A stretch of DNA of 64,000 nt from Arthrobacter sp. QXT-31. Lineage in GTDB: Bacteria; Actinomycetota; Actinomycetes; Actinomycetales; Micrococcaceae. This document shows positions 27,698 to 41,058 of this stretch, one piece after another. The notes under the pieces are model-generated. The model was not told the DNA's origin. It made no database searches and saw only the letters and a program-made list of their open reading frames with translations. Position numbers and translations under genes: made by a program. The DNA lies in contig NZ_CP019304.1 of NCBI RefSeq assembly GCF_001969265.1, forward strand, positions 4,464,001 through 4,528,000, given 5' to 3'. How positions within the stretch are numbered: the first letter of the stretch is position 1; every line of letters begins with the position of its first letter.

Positions 27698-28206
27698 TGG
27701 AAAAAGTCCTGCCCGGACTTGCGATGCTGGCCATCGCCGCCGTCGTTTTTGTCCTGATCTGGCTCGGCTGGCGCAACCGGCTGCGGCGGCAGTCAGACAT
27801 CGCACAGCTGCCGGCGGTTCCCGTCGGGCTGGGCGAACCGCTGCTCTCAGCGGACGGACAGTATGTGGCCTCGACCACCGCGGGGGACTGGCTGGACAGG
27901 GTCGCTGTGCACGGTCTCGGGATCCGCACCAACGCGGAACTCTCGATCCATCCGGAGGGCGTGCTCCTGGACCGTGCGGGTGCCGGACCGCTGTTCATCC
28001 CTGCAGCCTCGCTGGCCGGCGTCCGGCAGGACAGCGGCATGGCCGGCAAATTCGTGGAAAAGGACGGCTTGCTGGTCCTCAGCTGGATGCTCGGAACCCA
28101 CGCCCTGGACACCGGCTTCCGCACGCGCCGTGCCGCGGACAAGCCGGCCATCCTCCAACAACTTCAGGAAATGATCTCCCCAGGCCCCCAGGCAGGTGCC
28201 CAATAG
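27697..28206 (+). CDS. Membrane protein of the pyr operon, PH-like domain
   Basis: Protein of 169 aa: one N-terminal membrane helix (about residues 5-24, [20 protein letters not shown]), a basic stop (RNRLRRQ), then a cytoplasmic beta-rich domain (residues 50-150: [34 protein letters not shown] ... [16 protein letters not shown]) that looks like a small PH-type barrel. It is tightly packed between pyrC and carA with one-base overlaps, a position conserved in related actinobacteria as far as I know. Function unknown; a link to pyrimidine flux is only implied by position. Confidence 0.8.
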   Translation: MEKVLPGLAMLAIAAVVFVLIWLGWRNRLRRQSDIAQLPAVPVGLGEPLLSADGQYVASTTAGDWLDRVAVHGLGIRTNAELSIHPEGVLLDRAGAGPLFIPAASLAGVRQDSGMAGKFVEKDGLLVLSWMLGTHALDTGFRTRRAADKPAILQQLQEMISPGPQAGAQ

Positions 28207-29524
28207 TGGAAAGTAATAAAGTGACGGAAACCGAAGTGACAGTAAACGCAGGAACTGCGCCGCAGGCCGCAGCCTCCGCCCCCGCCGTCCTGGTGCTCGA
28301 AGACGGCCGCATCTTCCGCGGCCGCAGCTACGGCGCGCAGGGCACCGCCCTGGGGGAAGCGGTCTTCGCCACCGGCATGACCGGTTACCAGGAGACCATT
28401 ACCGACCCGTCCTATGCCCGCCAGCTGGTGGTGCAGACGGCCCCGCACATCGGCAACACCGGTGTGAACAGCGAGGACGCCGAATCCCGCCGTATCTGGG
28501 TGGCCGGCTACATTGTCCGTGACGCCGCCCGCCGCCCCTCCAACTGGCGGTCTGAGCGGTCTCTCGACTCCGAGCTCGTCGAGCAGGGCATCGTGGGCAT
28601 CCAGGGTGTGGACACCCGCGCCATCACCCGGCACCTGCGCGAGCACAAGACCATGCGCGCCGGCATCTTCTCCGGCGAGGCAGCCAAGGCCTCGGACAAG
28701 GAACTCATCGACGCCGTGCTCGCCAGCGAGCCGATGGAAGGCGCCCGCCTTGCCGAGGAAGTCAGCATCGACGAAGCCTACGTGGTGGAGCCGAAGGACC
28801 ACGGCTGGGACGGCGACCCGCGCTTCAGCATCGCCGCAATCGACCTCGGCATCAAGGCCATGACGCCGGTGCGCTTCGCTGAGCGCGGCGTCCGCGTGCA
28901 CGTGCTGCCCGCCACCGCCACGATCGACGACGTCAAGGCCGTCAACCCCGACGGCTTCTTCATGTCCAACGGCCCCGGCGACCCCGCCACCGCCGACAGC
29001 CAGGTCAAGCTGCTCCGCACCGTCCTGGACGAGAAGCTGCCCTACTTCGGCATCTGCTTCGGCAACCAGATCCTGGGCCGTGCGCTCGGCTTCGGCACCT
29101 ACAAGCTGCGCTACGGCCACCGCGGCATCAACCAGCCCGTCATGGACCGCCGCACCGGCAAGGTGGAGATCACCTCACAGAACCACGGCTTCGCCGTCGA
29201 CGCCCCGCTGGACGGCCCCACCAGCGCGCCGGAAGAGCGTTACGGACGGGTCGAGGTCAGCCACGTCAGCCTGAACGACGAGGTCGTTGAAGGCCTGGCC
29301 TGCCTGGACATCCCGGCCTTCTCCGTCCAGTACCATCCGGAAGCCGCCGCCGGCCCGCACGACGCCGCCTACCTCTTCGACCGCTTTATCGAGCTGATGG
29401 AAGGCACTCGTGACGGCCGCACCGCCAACCTGTCCAAGGAACCGGTGGACTCGCAGCACCCCGCCGAGGCCCAGAATCAGGCCGGGCCGAACACGATCGA
29501 CAACAAGACTGAGGACAAGAAGTA

Positions 29525-29525
<1 letters not shown>
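28206..29525 (+). CDS. carA: Carbamoyl-phosphate synthase, small (glutaminase) chain
   Basis: Releases ammonia from glutamine for CarB; about 439 aa. The N-terminal CarA domain starts [15 protein letters not shown]; the class I amidotransferase nucleophile Cys is in [15 protein letters not shown], with the His and Glu in [12 protein letters not shown]. The last 40 residues are a polar tail. The GTG at 28206 overlaps the preceding stop by one base; the GTG at 28221 has a better Shine-Dalgarno (GGAAAG) and could be the true start, shortening the protein by 5 residues. Confidence 0.95.
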
Positions 29526-32861
<3,336 letters not shown>

Positions 32862-32869
<8 letters not shown>

Positions 32870-33740
32870 GGCACCTGCAGGCGCAAACACTGCCGCCGGT
32901 GCCAGCCGGGAGTCCTTTGGCTCCCGGCTGGGCCGGGCCATGGCGGACCGCGGTCCGCTCTGCGTCGGGATTGATCCGCACCCCGCCCTCCTCGGCAGCT
33001 GGGGGCTGAACGACGACGCCTCCGGCCTGAGGCGCTTTTCACTCACCGCCCTGGAGGCAGTGGCTTCGCTCGCTGCCGCGGTCAAGCCGCAGGTGGCGCT
33101 GTACGAACGGCACGGCTCTGCCGGCATGGCGGTCCTCGAAGAGGTCCTCGCCACTGCCCGGGACGAGGGCGTGCTCACCATCGCCGACGCCAAGCGCGGT
33201 GATATCGGGTCCACCATGGCCGCGTACGCCGACGCCTGGCTCGGCGACGGCTCTGCCCTGGCCGCGGATTCGGTGACGCTGAGCCCCTACCTGGGCTTTG
33301 AGTCACTCCGGCCTGCCCTGGACCTTGCGGCCGAGCACGGCCGTGGCGTGTTCGTCCTGGCGCTGACCTCCAACCCGGAGGGCGCCTCCGTGCAGCACGT
33401 GGGCGGAAGCGATTCAGTGGCACGCCGGATCGTCCAGGCCGCCGCGGGGGAGAACGAACGCTACTCCGGGCCCCTGGGCTCGGTGGGCCTCGTGGTGGGA
33501 GCCACCGTGGGCACGGCACTGTCGGACCTGCAGCTTGACCTGGGGGCCGTCCGAGGTCCGATCCTCGCGCCTGGCCTGGGTGCGCAGGGGGCCACTCCGG
33601 GAGACCTGCGGAAGACCTTCGGCGCCGCCTACTCCCAGGTCCTGGGAACCTCCAGCCGCGACATCCTCAAGGCCGGTCCCGGCGTCCGGGAGCTCAGGGA
33701 AGCGGCCGAGCGGACGCTCGCCGGGCTCCGCGACGAATAG
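32862..33740 (+). CDS. pyrF: Orotidine 5'-phosphate decarboxylase (type 2)
   Basis: Converts OMP to UMP; 292 aa, the longer type 2 family common in actinobacteria. Active-site [16 protein letters not shown] (Lys and Asp), preceded by LCVGIDPHP, and [11 protein letters not shown]. Last gene of the pyr operon, overlapping carB by 8 nt. Note that pyrD, needed between dihydroorotase and orotate, is not in this operon, so it must be elsewhere. Confidence 0.95.
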
Positions 33741-33744
33741 TCCA

Positions 33745-33774
33745 TTGATTTCTCCGGCCGGCAGGGAGTAGGTT
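33745..33774 (+). promoter_or_regulatory. Promoter of mihF
   Basis: TTGATT (33745-33750), an 18-bp spacer and TAGGTT (33769-33774) directly after pyrF. The predicted start gives a leader of about 65 nt before the mihF GTG. Confidence 0.55.
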
Positions 33775-33844
33775 CAGGACAAATCCGCGGCTGCTCCAAC
33801 GCCGCCGGCCGCGGATCCGTTGGCTGACCCCAGGGGAAATAACC

Positions 33845-34162
33845 GTGAGCTTGCGACCCTTGTCTCCGCAGGAACGATCCGACGCACTCAGGAAGGCCGC
33901 GGCGGCAAGGGCTGCCAGGGCCACGGCCAAGGAGCGGCTTAAATCCGGAGAGCTGACCGTGGCCCAGATCCTGGATTCCGGCGGCACAGAGGAAGCCATA
34001 GCGCGCATGCGCGTTTCGGAACTGCTTGAGGCACTGCCGGGGATCGGGAAGGTCCGTGCCGCGGCCATCATGGACAGCCTGGGGATCGCCGCGTCCCGCA
34101 GGGTCCGGGGGCTGGGCATCCACCAGCGCCGGGCGCTGGTAGATTTTATGAACGAGAAATAG
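33845..34162 (+). CDS. mihF: Integration host factor, actinobacterial type (mIHF)
   Basis: Nucleoid-associated protein of 105 aa, unrelated to E. coli IHF. A long basic N-terminal helix ([26 protein letters not shown]) leads into a helix-two-turn-helix DNA-binding domain with the HhH-like [31 protein letters not shown]. In mycobacteria and Streptomyces it bends DNA and is needed for normal growth. GTG start behind AGGGGAAATAACC. It precedes gmk, the conserved actinobacterial order. Confidence 0.94.
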   Translation: MSLRPLSPQERSDALRKAAAARAARATAKERLKSGELTVAQILDSGGTEEAIARMRVSELLEALPGIGKVRAAAIMDSLGIAASRRVRGLGIHQRRALVDFMNEK

Positions 34163-34205
34163 CTACATCCGAACAGAGTCATCTGTAGACCGCCCAAAGG
34201 AATAC

Positions 34206-34802
34206 GTGAGCAAGAAACCCGGACTGACAATCCTCGCTGGTCCTACGGCTGTTGGCAAAGGCACCGTGTCCACCTATATCCGCGACAACTACCCCGAGGT
34301 CTGGCTGTCGGTGTCGGCCACCACCCGGGCGCCGCGGCCGGGCGAGATCGACGGTGTGCACTACTACTTCAAGTCCAAGGAGGAGTTCGAGTCCCTTGTG
34401 GCCGCGGGCGAATTCCTGGAGTGGGCCGTGGTGCACGGGCAAAACACCTACGGAACCCTGAAGAGCACCGTCAACCAGGCCATCGCCGAGGGCCGCTCCG
34501 TGCTGCTGGAGATTGACCTGCAGGGTGCGCGCCAGGTGAAGCAGGCCCTTCCCGATGCCCAGTTCGTGTTCCTGGCACCGCCCAGCTGGGAAGAACTGGT
34601 CCGCCGGCTGGTGGGCCGCGGCACGGAATCGGCCGAGGAACAGCAGCGCCGGCTGGAAACCGGTAAAGTAGAACTTGCTGCTGAACCGGAGTTCGACTAC
34701 ACCGTCATCAATGACGACGTCCGCCGGGCAGCGGACGAGCTTGTTTCACTCATGGGGCTGACCCCGCACCCGCGCCAGCCGCAGACGCCATCAGCCCGCT
34801 AG
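34206..34802 (+). CDS. gmk: Guanylate kinase
   Basis: Phosphorylates GMP to GDP; 198 aa. P-loop [12 protein letters not shown] near residue 9 (an alanine where many enzymes have glycine), GMP-binding [21 protein letters not shown], and [14 protein letters not shown] start behind AAAGGAATAC. It lies between mihF and rpoZ and is probably cotranscribed with both. Confidence 0.96.
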   Translation: MSKKPGLTILAGPTAVGKGTVSTYIRDNYPEVWLSVSATTRAPRPGEIDGVHYYFKSKEEFESLVAAGEFLEWAVVHGQNTYGTLKSTVNQAIAEGRSVLLEIDLQGARQVKQALPDAQFVFLAPPSWEELVRRLVGRGTESAEEQQRRLETGKVELAAEPEFDYTVINDDVRRAADELVSLMGLTPHPRQPQTPSAR

Positions 34803-34817
34803 AAATTTGGAGAATTC

Positions 34818-35078
34818 GTGTCCACGAACCTTGAAGGCATCATCAACCCGCCGATCGACTCGCTGCTCGAGGCAGCCGATTCCAAGTACGGCCTGGTGAT
34901 CTTCGGTGCCAAGCGTGCACGTCAGATCAACGCGTACTACGCCCAGCTGCACGAGGGCCTGTTTGAGTACGTCGGCCCGCTGGTCGACACCAAGCTGAAC
35001 GAAAAGTCGCTGTCCATCGCCCTGCGCGAGATCAACGAAGGCAAGCTGGTCTCCTCGCCGATCGAAGCTGCAGAGTAA
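34818..35078 (+). CDS. rpoZ: RNA polymerase omega subunit
   Basis: Small RNA polymerase subunit of 86 aa that chaperones the beta' subunit. [30 protein letters not shown] is the actinobacterial omega signature, and the C-terminus ENKGKL-like segment appears here as [12 protein letters not shown] behind TTTGGAGAATTC, 15 nt after gmk. Confidence 0.95.
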   Translation: MSTNLEGIINPPIDSLLEAADSKYGLVIFGAKRARQINAYYAQLHEGLFEYVGPLVDTKLNEKSLSIALREINEGKLVSSPIEAAE

Positions 35079-35118
35079 TCTCCGCAGAGTAAACAGACTG
35101 CCTGCTGACGGAGTTCAC

Positions 35119-36405
35119 GTGCGCATAGTCCTCGGAGTCGGGGGAGGGATCGCCGCCTACAAGGTGGCATCGCTCCTCCGGCTTTTTACTGAAGCCGGCC
35201 ATGACGTCACCGTCATCCCCACGGAGGCAGCCACCCGCTTTGTCGGCGTGGCCACGTGGGAGGCGCTGTCCGGCAACCCGGTGACCAACAGCGTCTTCGA
35301 CGACGTCGAACTGGTCAACCATGTCCGGCTGGGCCACGAGGCAGACCTGATCGTGGTGGCCCCCGCCACGGCCGACCTCCTTGCCCGCGCCGCCGGCGGC
35401 CAGGCCAACGATCTGCTCACCAACACGCTCCTGATGGCCAGCGGCCCCGTCCTGTTCGCCCCGGCCATGCACACCGAGATGTGGCAGCATGCGGCCACCC
35501 AGGACAACGTCGAGACACTCCGCAGCCGGGGCGTGACCGTCCTGGAACCCGCGAGCGGCCGGCTGACCGGCAGCGACTCCGGCCCCGGCCGCCTGCCCGA
35601 GCCCGAAGCCATTTTCCAAGCTGCCATGGCACTGGTTCACGGACTCCAGGAAGATTCCCCGCTGCCCCCCTCCGCAGGCCGAACGGCTGAGGGAACCGGC
35701 GGCGCGCCGGAATTCCCGCTGGCCGGCCGCACCGTGACCATCAGCGCCGGCGGCACCCGTGAGCCACTGGACCCTGTCCGGTTCCTGGGCAACCGCTCCT
35801 CCGGGAAGCAGGGCGTGGCGCTGGCTGCCGCGGCCCGCGATGCCGGAGCAACCGTCCGGCTCGTTGCCGCACACATGGAGGTTCCTGCCCCCGACGGCGT
35901 CGAGCTCGTCGCCGTCGAGACGGCCTTGCAGCTCAGGGAAGCCATGCTGGCAGCGGCGGCCGATTCCGACGTCGTCGTCATGGCTGCCGCGGTGGCCGAC
36001 TTCCGTCCTGCGGAGGTGTCCGGCACCAAAATCAAGAAGCGGGACGACACCGCCGACCCCGTCATCACGCTGGTCCGCAACCCGGACATCCTGCACGAGC
36101 TCGTCGCCGTCCGCGACGCCGGCAGCAGCAGCCAGCTCGTGGTGGGCTTCGCCGCCGAGACCGGGGATGAGCAGGGTGACGTGCTTTCGTACGCCGAGGC
36201 AAAGCTGAGGCGCAAGGGCTGTGACCTGCTGGTGGTTAACCACGTGGGCTCCGACAAGGTGTTCGGCCAGGACCACAACTCCGTGGTCATCCTCTCGCGG
36301 GCCGGTTCCGCGCCCCAGTCGGCATCCGGTTCCAAGCAGGACGTCGCCGCCATTGTCATTGACCGCATCGGTTCCGAACTGAGCCGGGTCTTTCCGCGAA
36401 CCTGA
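35119..36405 (+). CDS. coaBC: Bifunctional phosphopantothenoylcysteine decarboxylase / phosphopantothenate--cysteine ligase
   Basis: Two steps of coenzyme A synthesis in one 428-aa protein. The CoaC flavoprotein domain (residues 1-180) starts RIVLGVGGGIAAYKVASLLR, with the catalytic His in VNHVRLGHEAD and APAMHTEMW. The CoaB ligase domain starts near residue 198 (GRTVTISAGGTREPLDPVRFLGNRSSGKQG) and includes MAAAVADFRP and the lysine in KIKK. A short Pro/Glu-rich linker joins them. GTG behind ACGGAGTTCAC. Confidence 0.96.
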   Translation: MRIVLGVGGGIAAYKVASLLRLFTEAGHDVTVIPTEAATRFVGVATWEALSGNPVTNSVFDDVELVNHVRLGHEADLIVVAPATADLLARAAGGQANDLLTNTLLMASGPVLFAPAMHTEMWQHAATQDNVETLRSRGVTVLEPASGRLTGSDSGPGRLPEPEAIFQAAMALVHGLQEDSPLPPSAGRTAEGTGGAPEFPLAGRTVTISAGGTREPLDPVRFLGNRSSGKQGVALAAAARDAGATVRLVAAHMEVPAPDGVELVAVETALQLREAMLAAAADSDVVVMAAAVADFRPAEVSGTKIKKRDDTADPVITLVRNPDILHELVAVRDAGSSSQLVVGFAAETGDEQGDVLSYAEAKLRRKGCDLLVVNHVGSDKVFGQDHNSVVILSRAGSAPQSASGSKQDVAAIVIDRIGSELSRVFPRT

Positions 36406-36469
36406 CGGGCGTAAGCAACGTCTCCTTAGCATGGGGACACACGCTGCCGCGCCGCCGTTTGCCAACCAG

Positions 36470-36475
36470 TAAGGT
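36470..36475 (+). promoter_or_regulatory. -10 element of a possible leaderless metK promoter
   Basis: TAAGGT ends 6 nt before the GTG of metK and no Shine-Dalgarno is evident apart from AAGGTAG itself, so the transcript may begin at the start codon. The same hexamer and spacing recur before the leuS leader peptide. Confidence 0.45.
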
Positions 36476-36481
36476 AGTTGA

Positions 36482-37717
36482 GTGACTTTACCGCTGCATC
36501 TTCCAGAATCCCACGGGTCCGCACCCTCCGCGCTTCGGCTCTTCACCTCGGAGTCGGTGACAGAAGGGCACCCGGACAAGATCTGTGACCAGATCAGTGA
36601 TGCGATCCTGGACGCCCTGCTGGACAAGGACCCCGAGTCCCGCGTCGCCGTCGAGACCATGGCCACCACCGGCCTGGTCCACGTCGCCGGCGAGGTGACC
36701 ACCGACGCCTACGTCGAGATTCCGCAGATCGTGCGCGAGACCATCCTGGGCATCGGCTATGACTCCTCCGCCAACGGCTTCGACGGTGCACGCTGCGGTG
36801 TTTCCGTCTCCATCGGCCAGCAGTCCAACGACATCGCCGGCGGCGTCTTCAATTCCCTGGAAGCCCGCGAAGACCGGCAGGAGGACGACTACGACCTGCA
36901 GGGCGCAGGCGACCAGGGCCTGATGTTCGGCTACGCCAGCGATGAGACCCCGTCCTACATGCCCACGCCGATCTGGATTGCGCACCGCCTCTCCGAGCGC
37001 CTCACCGAGGTCCGCAAGAACGGTGAACTGGCCTACCTCCGCCCCGACGGCAAGACCCAGGCCACCATCGGGTACGACGGCGACCGGCCGGTTTCCGTGG
37101 AAACCGTGGTCATTTCCAGCCAGCACGCCGAAGGGTTCAGCCTCGACCAGCTGCGCGCGGACCTCGCCACGCACGTCATCGACCCCGTCCTTGCCCTCGC
37201 GGACCTGGACATCTCGCGCACCAACAACATCCTGAACCCCGCCGGCGCGTTTGTCATCGGCGGTCCGGTGGGCGACGCCGGCCTCACCGGCCGCAAGATC
37301 ATTGTGGACACCTACGGCGGCATGGCCCGCCACGGCGGCGGCGCCTTCTCCGGCAAGGACCCGTCCAAGGTGGACCGCTCCGCCGCATATGCCATGCGCT
37401 GGGTCGCCAAGAACGTGGTGGCTGCGGGACTCGCCAAGCGCGCCGAGATCCAGATCGCCTACGCCATCGGCCAGGCCCGCCCCGTGGGAACCTACGTCGA
37501 AACGTTCGGGACCGAGACCGTCGACCCGGCCAAGATCAGCGCCGCGATTGCCGAGATCTTCGACCTGCGCCCCCGCGCCATCATCGACGCCCTGGACCTG
37601 AAGCGACCCATCTACGCCAAAACGGCCGCGCACGGCCACTTCGGCCGCGATGATCCGGACTTCACCTGGGAGCGGCTGGACCGCGTGGACGACCTGAAGG
37701 CGTACTTCAACGCCTGA
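36482..37717 (+). CDS. metK: S-adenosylmethionine synthetase
   Basis: Makes SAM from methionine and ATP; 411 aa. [24 protein letters not shown], the [15 protein letters not shown] loop and [19 protein letters not shown] are all present. It has about 18 extra N-terminal residues ([11 protein letters not shown]) ahead of the conserved start, typical for this group. GTG start; the 76 nt upstream are too short for a SAM riboswitch and show none. It precedes priA by 88 nt. Confidence 0.97.
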   Translation: MTLPLHLPESHGSAPSALRLFTSESVTEGHPDKICDQISDAILDALLDKDPESRVAVETMATTGLVHVAGEVTTDAYVEIPQIVRETILGIGYDSSANGFDGARCGVSVSIGQQSNDIAGGVFNSLEAREDRQEDDYDLQGAGDQGLMFGYASDETPSYMPTPIWIAHRLSERLTEVRKNGELAYLRPDGKTQATIGYDGDRPVSVETVVISSQHAEGFSLDQLRADLATHVIDPVLALADLDISRTNNILNPAGAFVIGGPVGDAGLTGRKIIVDTYGGMARHGGGAFSGKDPSKVDRSAAYAMRWVAKNVVAAGLAKRAEIQIAYAIGQARPVGTYVETFGTETVDPAKISAAIAEIFDLRPRAIIDALDLKRPIYAKTAAHGHFGRDDPDFTWERLDRVDDLKAYFNA

Positions 37718-37805
37718 GCCGTCGCCTCCGCCGCCCGCCGGCACTCCGGGAATGTCAGACCCGTGTGATTGGCTAATGCGGAACCCAGGACGGAGGTAGG
37801 GCGCC

Positions 37806-39950
37806 ATGTCTTTCAATTCCACGCCGTCGCACCCCACGCCATCTTCGCACCGGAGGCCAGAGCCGCTGCAGCTCTCACTGCTGCAGGGCTTTCCGCCGGC
37901 GGCCAAGCCGGCCGGCGGCCCGCCACTTGCCCCAGTCCGGCCGGTGGCGCGCGTGCTCATCGAGTCGCCGCTGCCGCACCTGGACCGGCCGTTCGACTAC
38001 AGAGTGCCTGCCGAACTGGATGAGGATGCCCAGCCGGGCGTGCGCGTCCGGGTGAAGTTCAGCGGCCAGGAACTCGGCGGCTACATCCTGGACCGGCTTG
38101 ATGAGTCCGACGCCGGGCAGCCCCTCGTCCCGCTGCACAAAGTCGTCTCGCCGGTTGCCGTCCTGACCCCTGCGCTGCAGGAACTCGCCGGGCGGGTGGC
38201 GGCACGCTATTCCGGCACCGTCAGTGACGTTCTCCGCGTCGCCATTCCGCCCAGGGTGGTCAAGGTGGAGAAGGAGCTTGCCGGCGCCGAACCGCCTCCG
38301 GAGCCTTCGTCTGCGGGACCTTCGCCTGCCGGCGCCGACTCCAGCTTCTCCGGCGAAAGCTGGACCAGGTACCGCAACGGCGCCGCGTTCCTCCGCCATC
38401 TCACGTCCGGCGGATCGCCCCGGGCAGCCCTTAGTGCCATGCAGGGGTTTGGCCCGGACGGCTGGCCGCATGTCATTGCGCAGGCGGTGGCGGCGGTACG
38501 GCAGTCCGGACGGGGCGCCGCCGTCGTTGTTCCCGATTACCGCGACCTGGACCGCGTGCAGGCCGCCCTGGAAGACATCCTGCCCGCGGAAGACGTCGCG
38601 CGGCTGACCGCCGACGACGGCCAGACACCCAGGTACCGCAACTACCTCCGGGTACTCAAGGGCTCCGCGGGTGTGGCGGTGGGCACCCGCTCGGCCGCCT
38701 ATGCCCCCGTGCATAACCTCGGGCTCGTCGTGTGCTGGGACGACGGCGACGACCTCCATGTGGAGCAACGGGCGCCGTACGCCCACACCCGGGAAGTGCT
38801 CCTCCTCCGTGCGGAACAGGAAGGGGCCGCCTGCCTGCTGGCCGGGCATGCCCGCAGCACGGAAGTGCAGCGGCTGGTGGACGCCGGCTGGGCCATGCCC
38901 GTGGACGCCGAACGGACGGTGCTCCGCCGCACGGTTTCCCGGGTCCTCAACACCGCCGACAGTTTCGAGCAGGAGCGCGACCCCCTCGCGCGGCTGGCCC
39001 GGCTGCCCGGAGCAGCATGGCGCACAGCCAAGGACGCACTCGAACGCGGCCCCGTGCTGGTGCAGGTGGCCCGCGCGGGGTACGCGCCATCGCTGGCGTG
39101 CGAAACCTGCCGGGAACCGGCGCGCTGCCCGTCCTGCCAGGGGCCGCTCGCCATCGCCGGCAGCGCTGCAGTCCCGCAGTGCCGCTGGTGTTCGACGCCG
39201 GCGCCCGCCTGGCGCTGCGTGCACTGCCAGGGCACCCGCCTGCGCCGCGGGGCGGCCGGCGTTCTCCGCACGGCCGAGGAACTGGGCAGGGCGTTTCCGG
39301 GCAAGGCCGTGGTGACGTCCTCGGGCCAGAACGTCAAGGCAACGGTGCCGGATTCCTGCGCGCTGGTGGTGGCCACCGTCGGTGCCGAACCGGTGGCTCC
39401 GGGCGGATACGCGGCGGCGCTGCTGCTCGACGGCGATTCGCTGCTTCGGCGGGAGAACCTGCGGGCCGGTGAGGACGCGGTGCGGCGCTGGTTCAACGCC
39501 GCCGCTCTCGTCCGGCCGGCCACCGAGGGCGGCATCGTGGTCATCACCGCCGACGATACTGCCGCCGTCGGTGCATTGCTGCGATGGGACCCGGCGGGCT
39601 ATGCGCAGCGGGAACTGGCGCTGCGCGCCGAGCTGCAGCTGCCGCCGGCGGTGAGGGTGGCCGCTGTCACTGGCGGCAGCACCGCCGTCGGGCATTTCAC
39701 CGCCTCAGCCACAGCGCTTCTTGCCGCCGAGGGCGTAACGCTCCGCGTCGCGGGGCCGGCGCCGCTGCTCCAGACCGCGCACCTCCAGTCCGCAGTCCCG
39801 GAAAGCGTTGATGTCCGGACGCTGCTGTTCATTCCCTATGCGCAGGCCGCCACAGTGACCAGGGTGCTGCGGGCTGCGAAGGCTGCCGCCGCGGCGAAAC
39901 GCACCGAGGACCCGGTACAGCTTCGGCTGGACGGCCTCGACGTGCTGTGA
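37806..39950 (+). CDS. priA: PriA-like replication restart protein lacking helicase motifs
   Basis: Primosomal protein N' homologue of 714 aa. The N-terminal 3'-DNA-binding domain is VARVLIESPLPHLDRPFDYRVP; the zinc region (about residues 433-485) has CETCREPARCPSCQ and CRWCSTPAPAWRCVHC, eight cysteines. The helicase core is degenerate: no GxTGSGKT Walker A is visible and the DEAH position reads CWDDGDD. This is the known actinobacterial form, presumed to load replication proteins without unwinding. The ATG at 37806 follows CGGAGGTAGGG. It lies downstream of metK. Confidence 0.93.
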   Translation: MSFNSTPSHPTPSSHRRPEPLQLSLLQGFPPAAKPAGGPPLAPVRPVARVLIESPLPHLDRPFDYRVPAELDEDAQPGVRVRVKFSGQELGGYILDRLDESDAGQPLVPLHKVVSPVAVLTPALQELAGRVAARYSGTVSDVLRVAIPPRVVKVEKELAGAEPPPEPSSAGPSPAGADSSFSGESWTRYRNGAAFLRHLTSGGSPRAALSAMQGFGPDGWPHVIAQAVAAVRQSGRGAAVVVPDYRDLDRVQAALEDILPAEDVARLTADDGQTPRYRNYLRVLKGSAGVAVGTRSAAYAPVHNLGLVVCWDDGDDLHVEQRAPYAHTREVLLLRAEQEGAACLLAGHARSTEVQRLVDAGWAMPVDAERTVLRRTVSRVLNTADSFEQERDPLARLARLPGAAWRTAKDALERGPVLVQVARAGYAPSLACETCREPARCPSCQGPLAIAGSAAVPQCRWCSTPAPAWRCVHCQGTRLRRGAAGVLRTAEELGRAFPGKAVVTSSGQNVKATVPDSCALVVATVGAEPVAPGGYAAALLLDGDSLLRRENLRAGEDAVRRWFNAAALVRPATEGGIVVITADDTAAVGALLRWDPAGYAQRELALRAELQLPPAVRVAAVTGGSTAVGHFTASATALLAAEGVTLRVAGPAPLLQTAHLQSAVPESVDVRTLLFIPYAQAATVTRVLRAAKAAAAAKRTEDPVQLRLDGLDVL

Positions 39951-39951
39951 G

Positions 39952-39973
39952 CCGGCCTGCTCCAACAGGCTGG
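39952..39973. terminator. Hairpin between convergent priA and glycosyltransferase genes
   Basis: CCGGCCTG (39952-39959) and CAGGCTGG (39966-39973) pair over a 6-nt loop with one G-T. No clear T-tract in the priA direction. Confidence 0.35.
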
Positions 39974-39981
39974 GCGACAGG

Positions 39982-41058
39982 CTATTTGTTGCGGAGCGCG
40001 AGCACTTCCGCTGCCACGGCCACCAGCTGGCGGGCGGACTCGTCCCAGCTGAACTGCCCGGCGCGGGCCACCGAGTTTCGTGAGACATCCCGCCACTGCG
40101 GCGCGTCGCCCAGTTCCTGGACAGCGGCCGCAAAAGCCGCGGGGGATTCCGGGTCCACGTACTTAGCGGCGTCTGCGCCCACCTCACGGAAGATCGGGGT
40201 GTCGCTGGCAATAACCGGGGTGCCCAGCGCCATGGCCTCCACCAGCGGGAGGCCATAGCCTTCGGCCTTCGACAGGCTGACCAGCGCGGTGGTACGCCTG
40301 AGCAGTTCGGCGTACTCGTCGTCGGTCACGCCGTTATGGAACACCACGCTGGCCCCGGCAGGGATCAGCGCCTCGAGCTCGGCACGGCGCTGCGGGGTGA
40401 TCCGGCTGAGCAGGTGCAGCGTGTAATCCGGCAGTTCCGCCATCCCGGCGAGCATGGTTTCGACGTTCTTGTAAGGCATGAACGAACCCATGTAGAGCAG
40501 CGTCTTCTCCGGCAGGGTGTCGGGGTCGCGGGGCTGCTGGGCCGGCTGCGGCGCGTTGCTGACGATGCGCACCGGGCGGCTGGTCAGGCGGTACTTGGCC
40601 ATCAGTGCTTCGGTGGTCCTGCTGATGGTGGCGACGACGTCTGCGCGGTTCAGCAGCAGCCGCTGCGGCCAGTACGCCTTGTGGTACAGGCGCCACAGGA
40701 TCCGGACCGGGGCCGGGAGGAAGCCGGGGGGTGCCGGGTGTTCGTAGTAGATGAGATCGTGCAGGGTGAGCACCAGGCCGTACTTGCGGCCCCAGGTGCC
40801 CATGGTCTGCATGGGGCAGACGACGACGTCGGCATTCAGCCGGTTGACTTTCCGTGCCACGAAAAGTTCAGCGGGGGAGAGCGGGCTGCTGATCAGGGTG
40901 TGGGGGACGTCGGGAAGCAGGGCCAGTTGGCGGGGATCGCTGATGAGCATCGACACATCGGCGATCTTGGCGACGGCGGCGATGAGGCTGGCGCCATAGC
41001 GGCTGATCCCGTCGTGGTGGTCGGTCCGGGTAAAGCGGGCGTCGATCACAATTTTCAC
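39982..41058 (-). CDS. Glycosyltransferase, GT4-type
   Basis: Sugar transferase of 358 aa with the two-Rossmann GT-B fold. N-terminal MKIVIDARFTRTDHHDGISRYG binds the acceptor; the C-terminal nucleotide-sugar domain has LYMGSFMPYKNVETML and the retaining GT4 signature KAEGYGLPLVEAMALGTPVIASDTPIFREVG with the EX7E pair. The ATG at 41058 overlaps the stop of the upstream hydrolase (4 nt), so the two form a small operon. Donor and acceptor unknown; mannose or a related sugar is common in this family. Confidence 0.9.
   Translation of the reverse strand: MKIVIDARFTRTDHHDGISRYGASLIAAVAKIADVSMLISDPRQLALLPDVPHTLISSPLSPAELFVARKVNRLNADVVVCPMQTMGTWGRKYGLVLTLHDLIYYEHPAPPGFLPAPVRILWRLYHKAYWPQRLLLNRADVVATISRTTEALMAKYRLTSRPVRIVSNAPQPAQQPRDPDTLPEKTLLYMGSFMPYKNVETMLAGMAELPDYTLHLLSRITPQRRAELEALIPAGASVVFHNGVTDDEYAELLRRTTALVSLSKAEGYGLPLVEAMALGTPVIASDTPIFREVGADAAKYVDPESPAAFAAAVQELGDAPQWRDVSRNSVARAGQFSWDESARQLVAVAAEVLALRNK

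Noticed and set aside
36406..36481. Possible SAM riboswitch before metK
   Set aside because: Only 76 nt are available and no riboswitch helices or core bases are visible.
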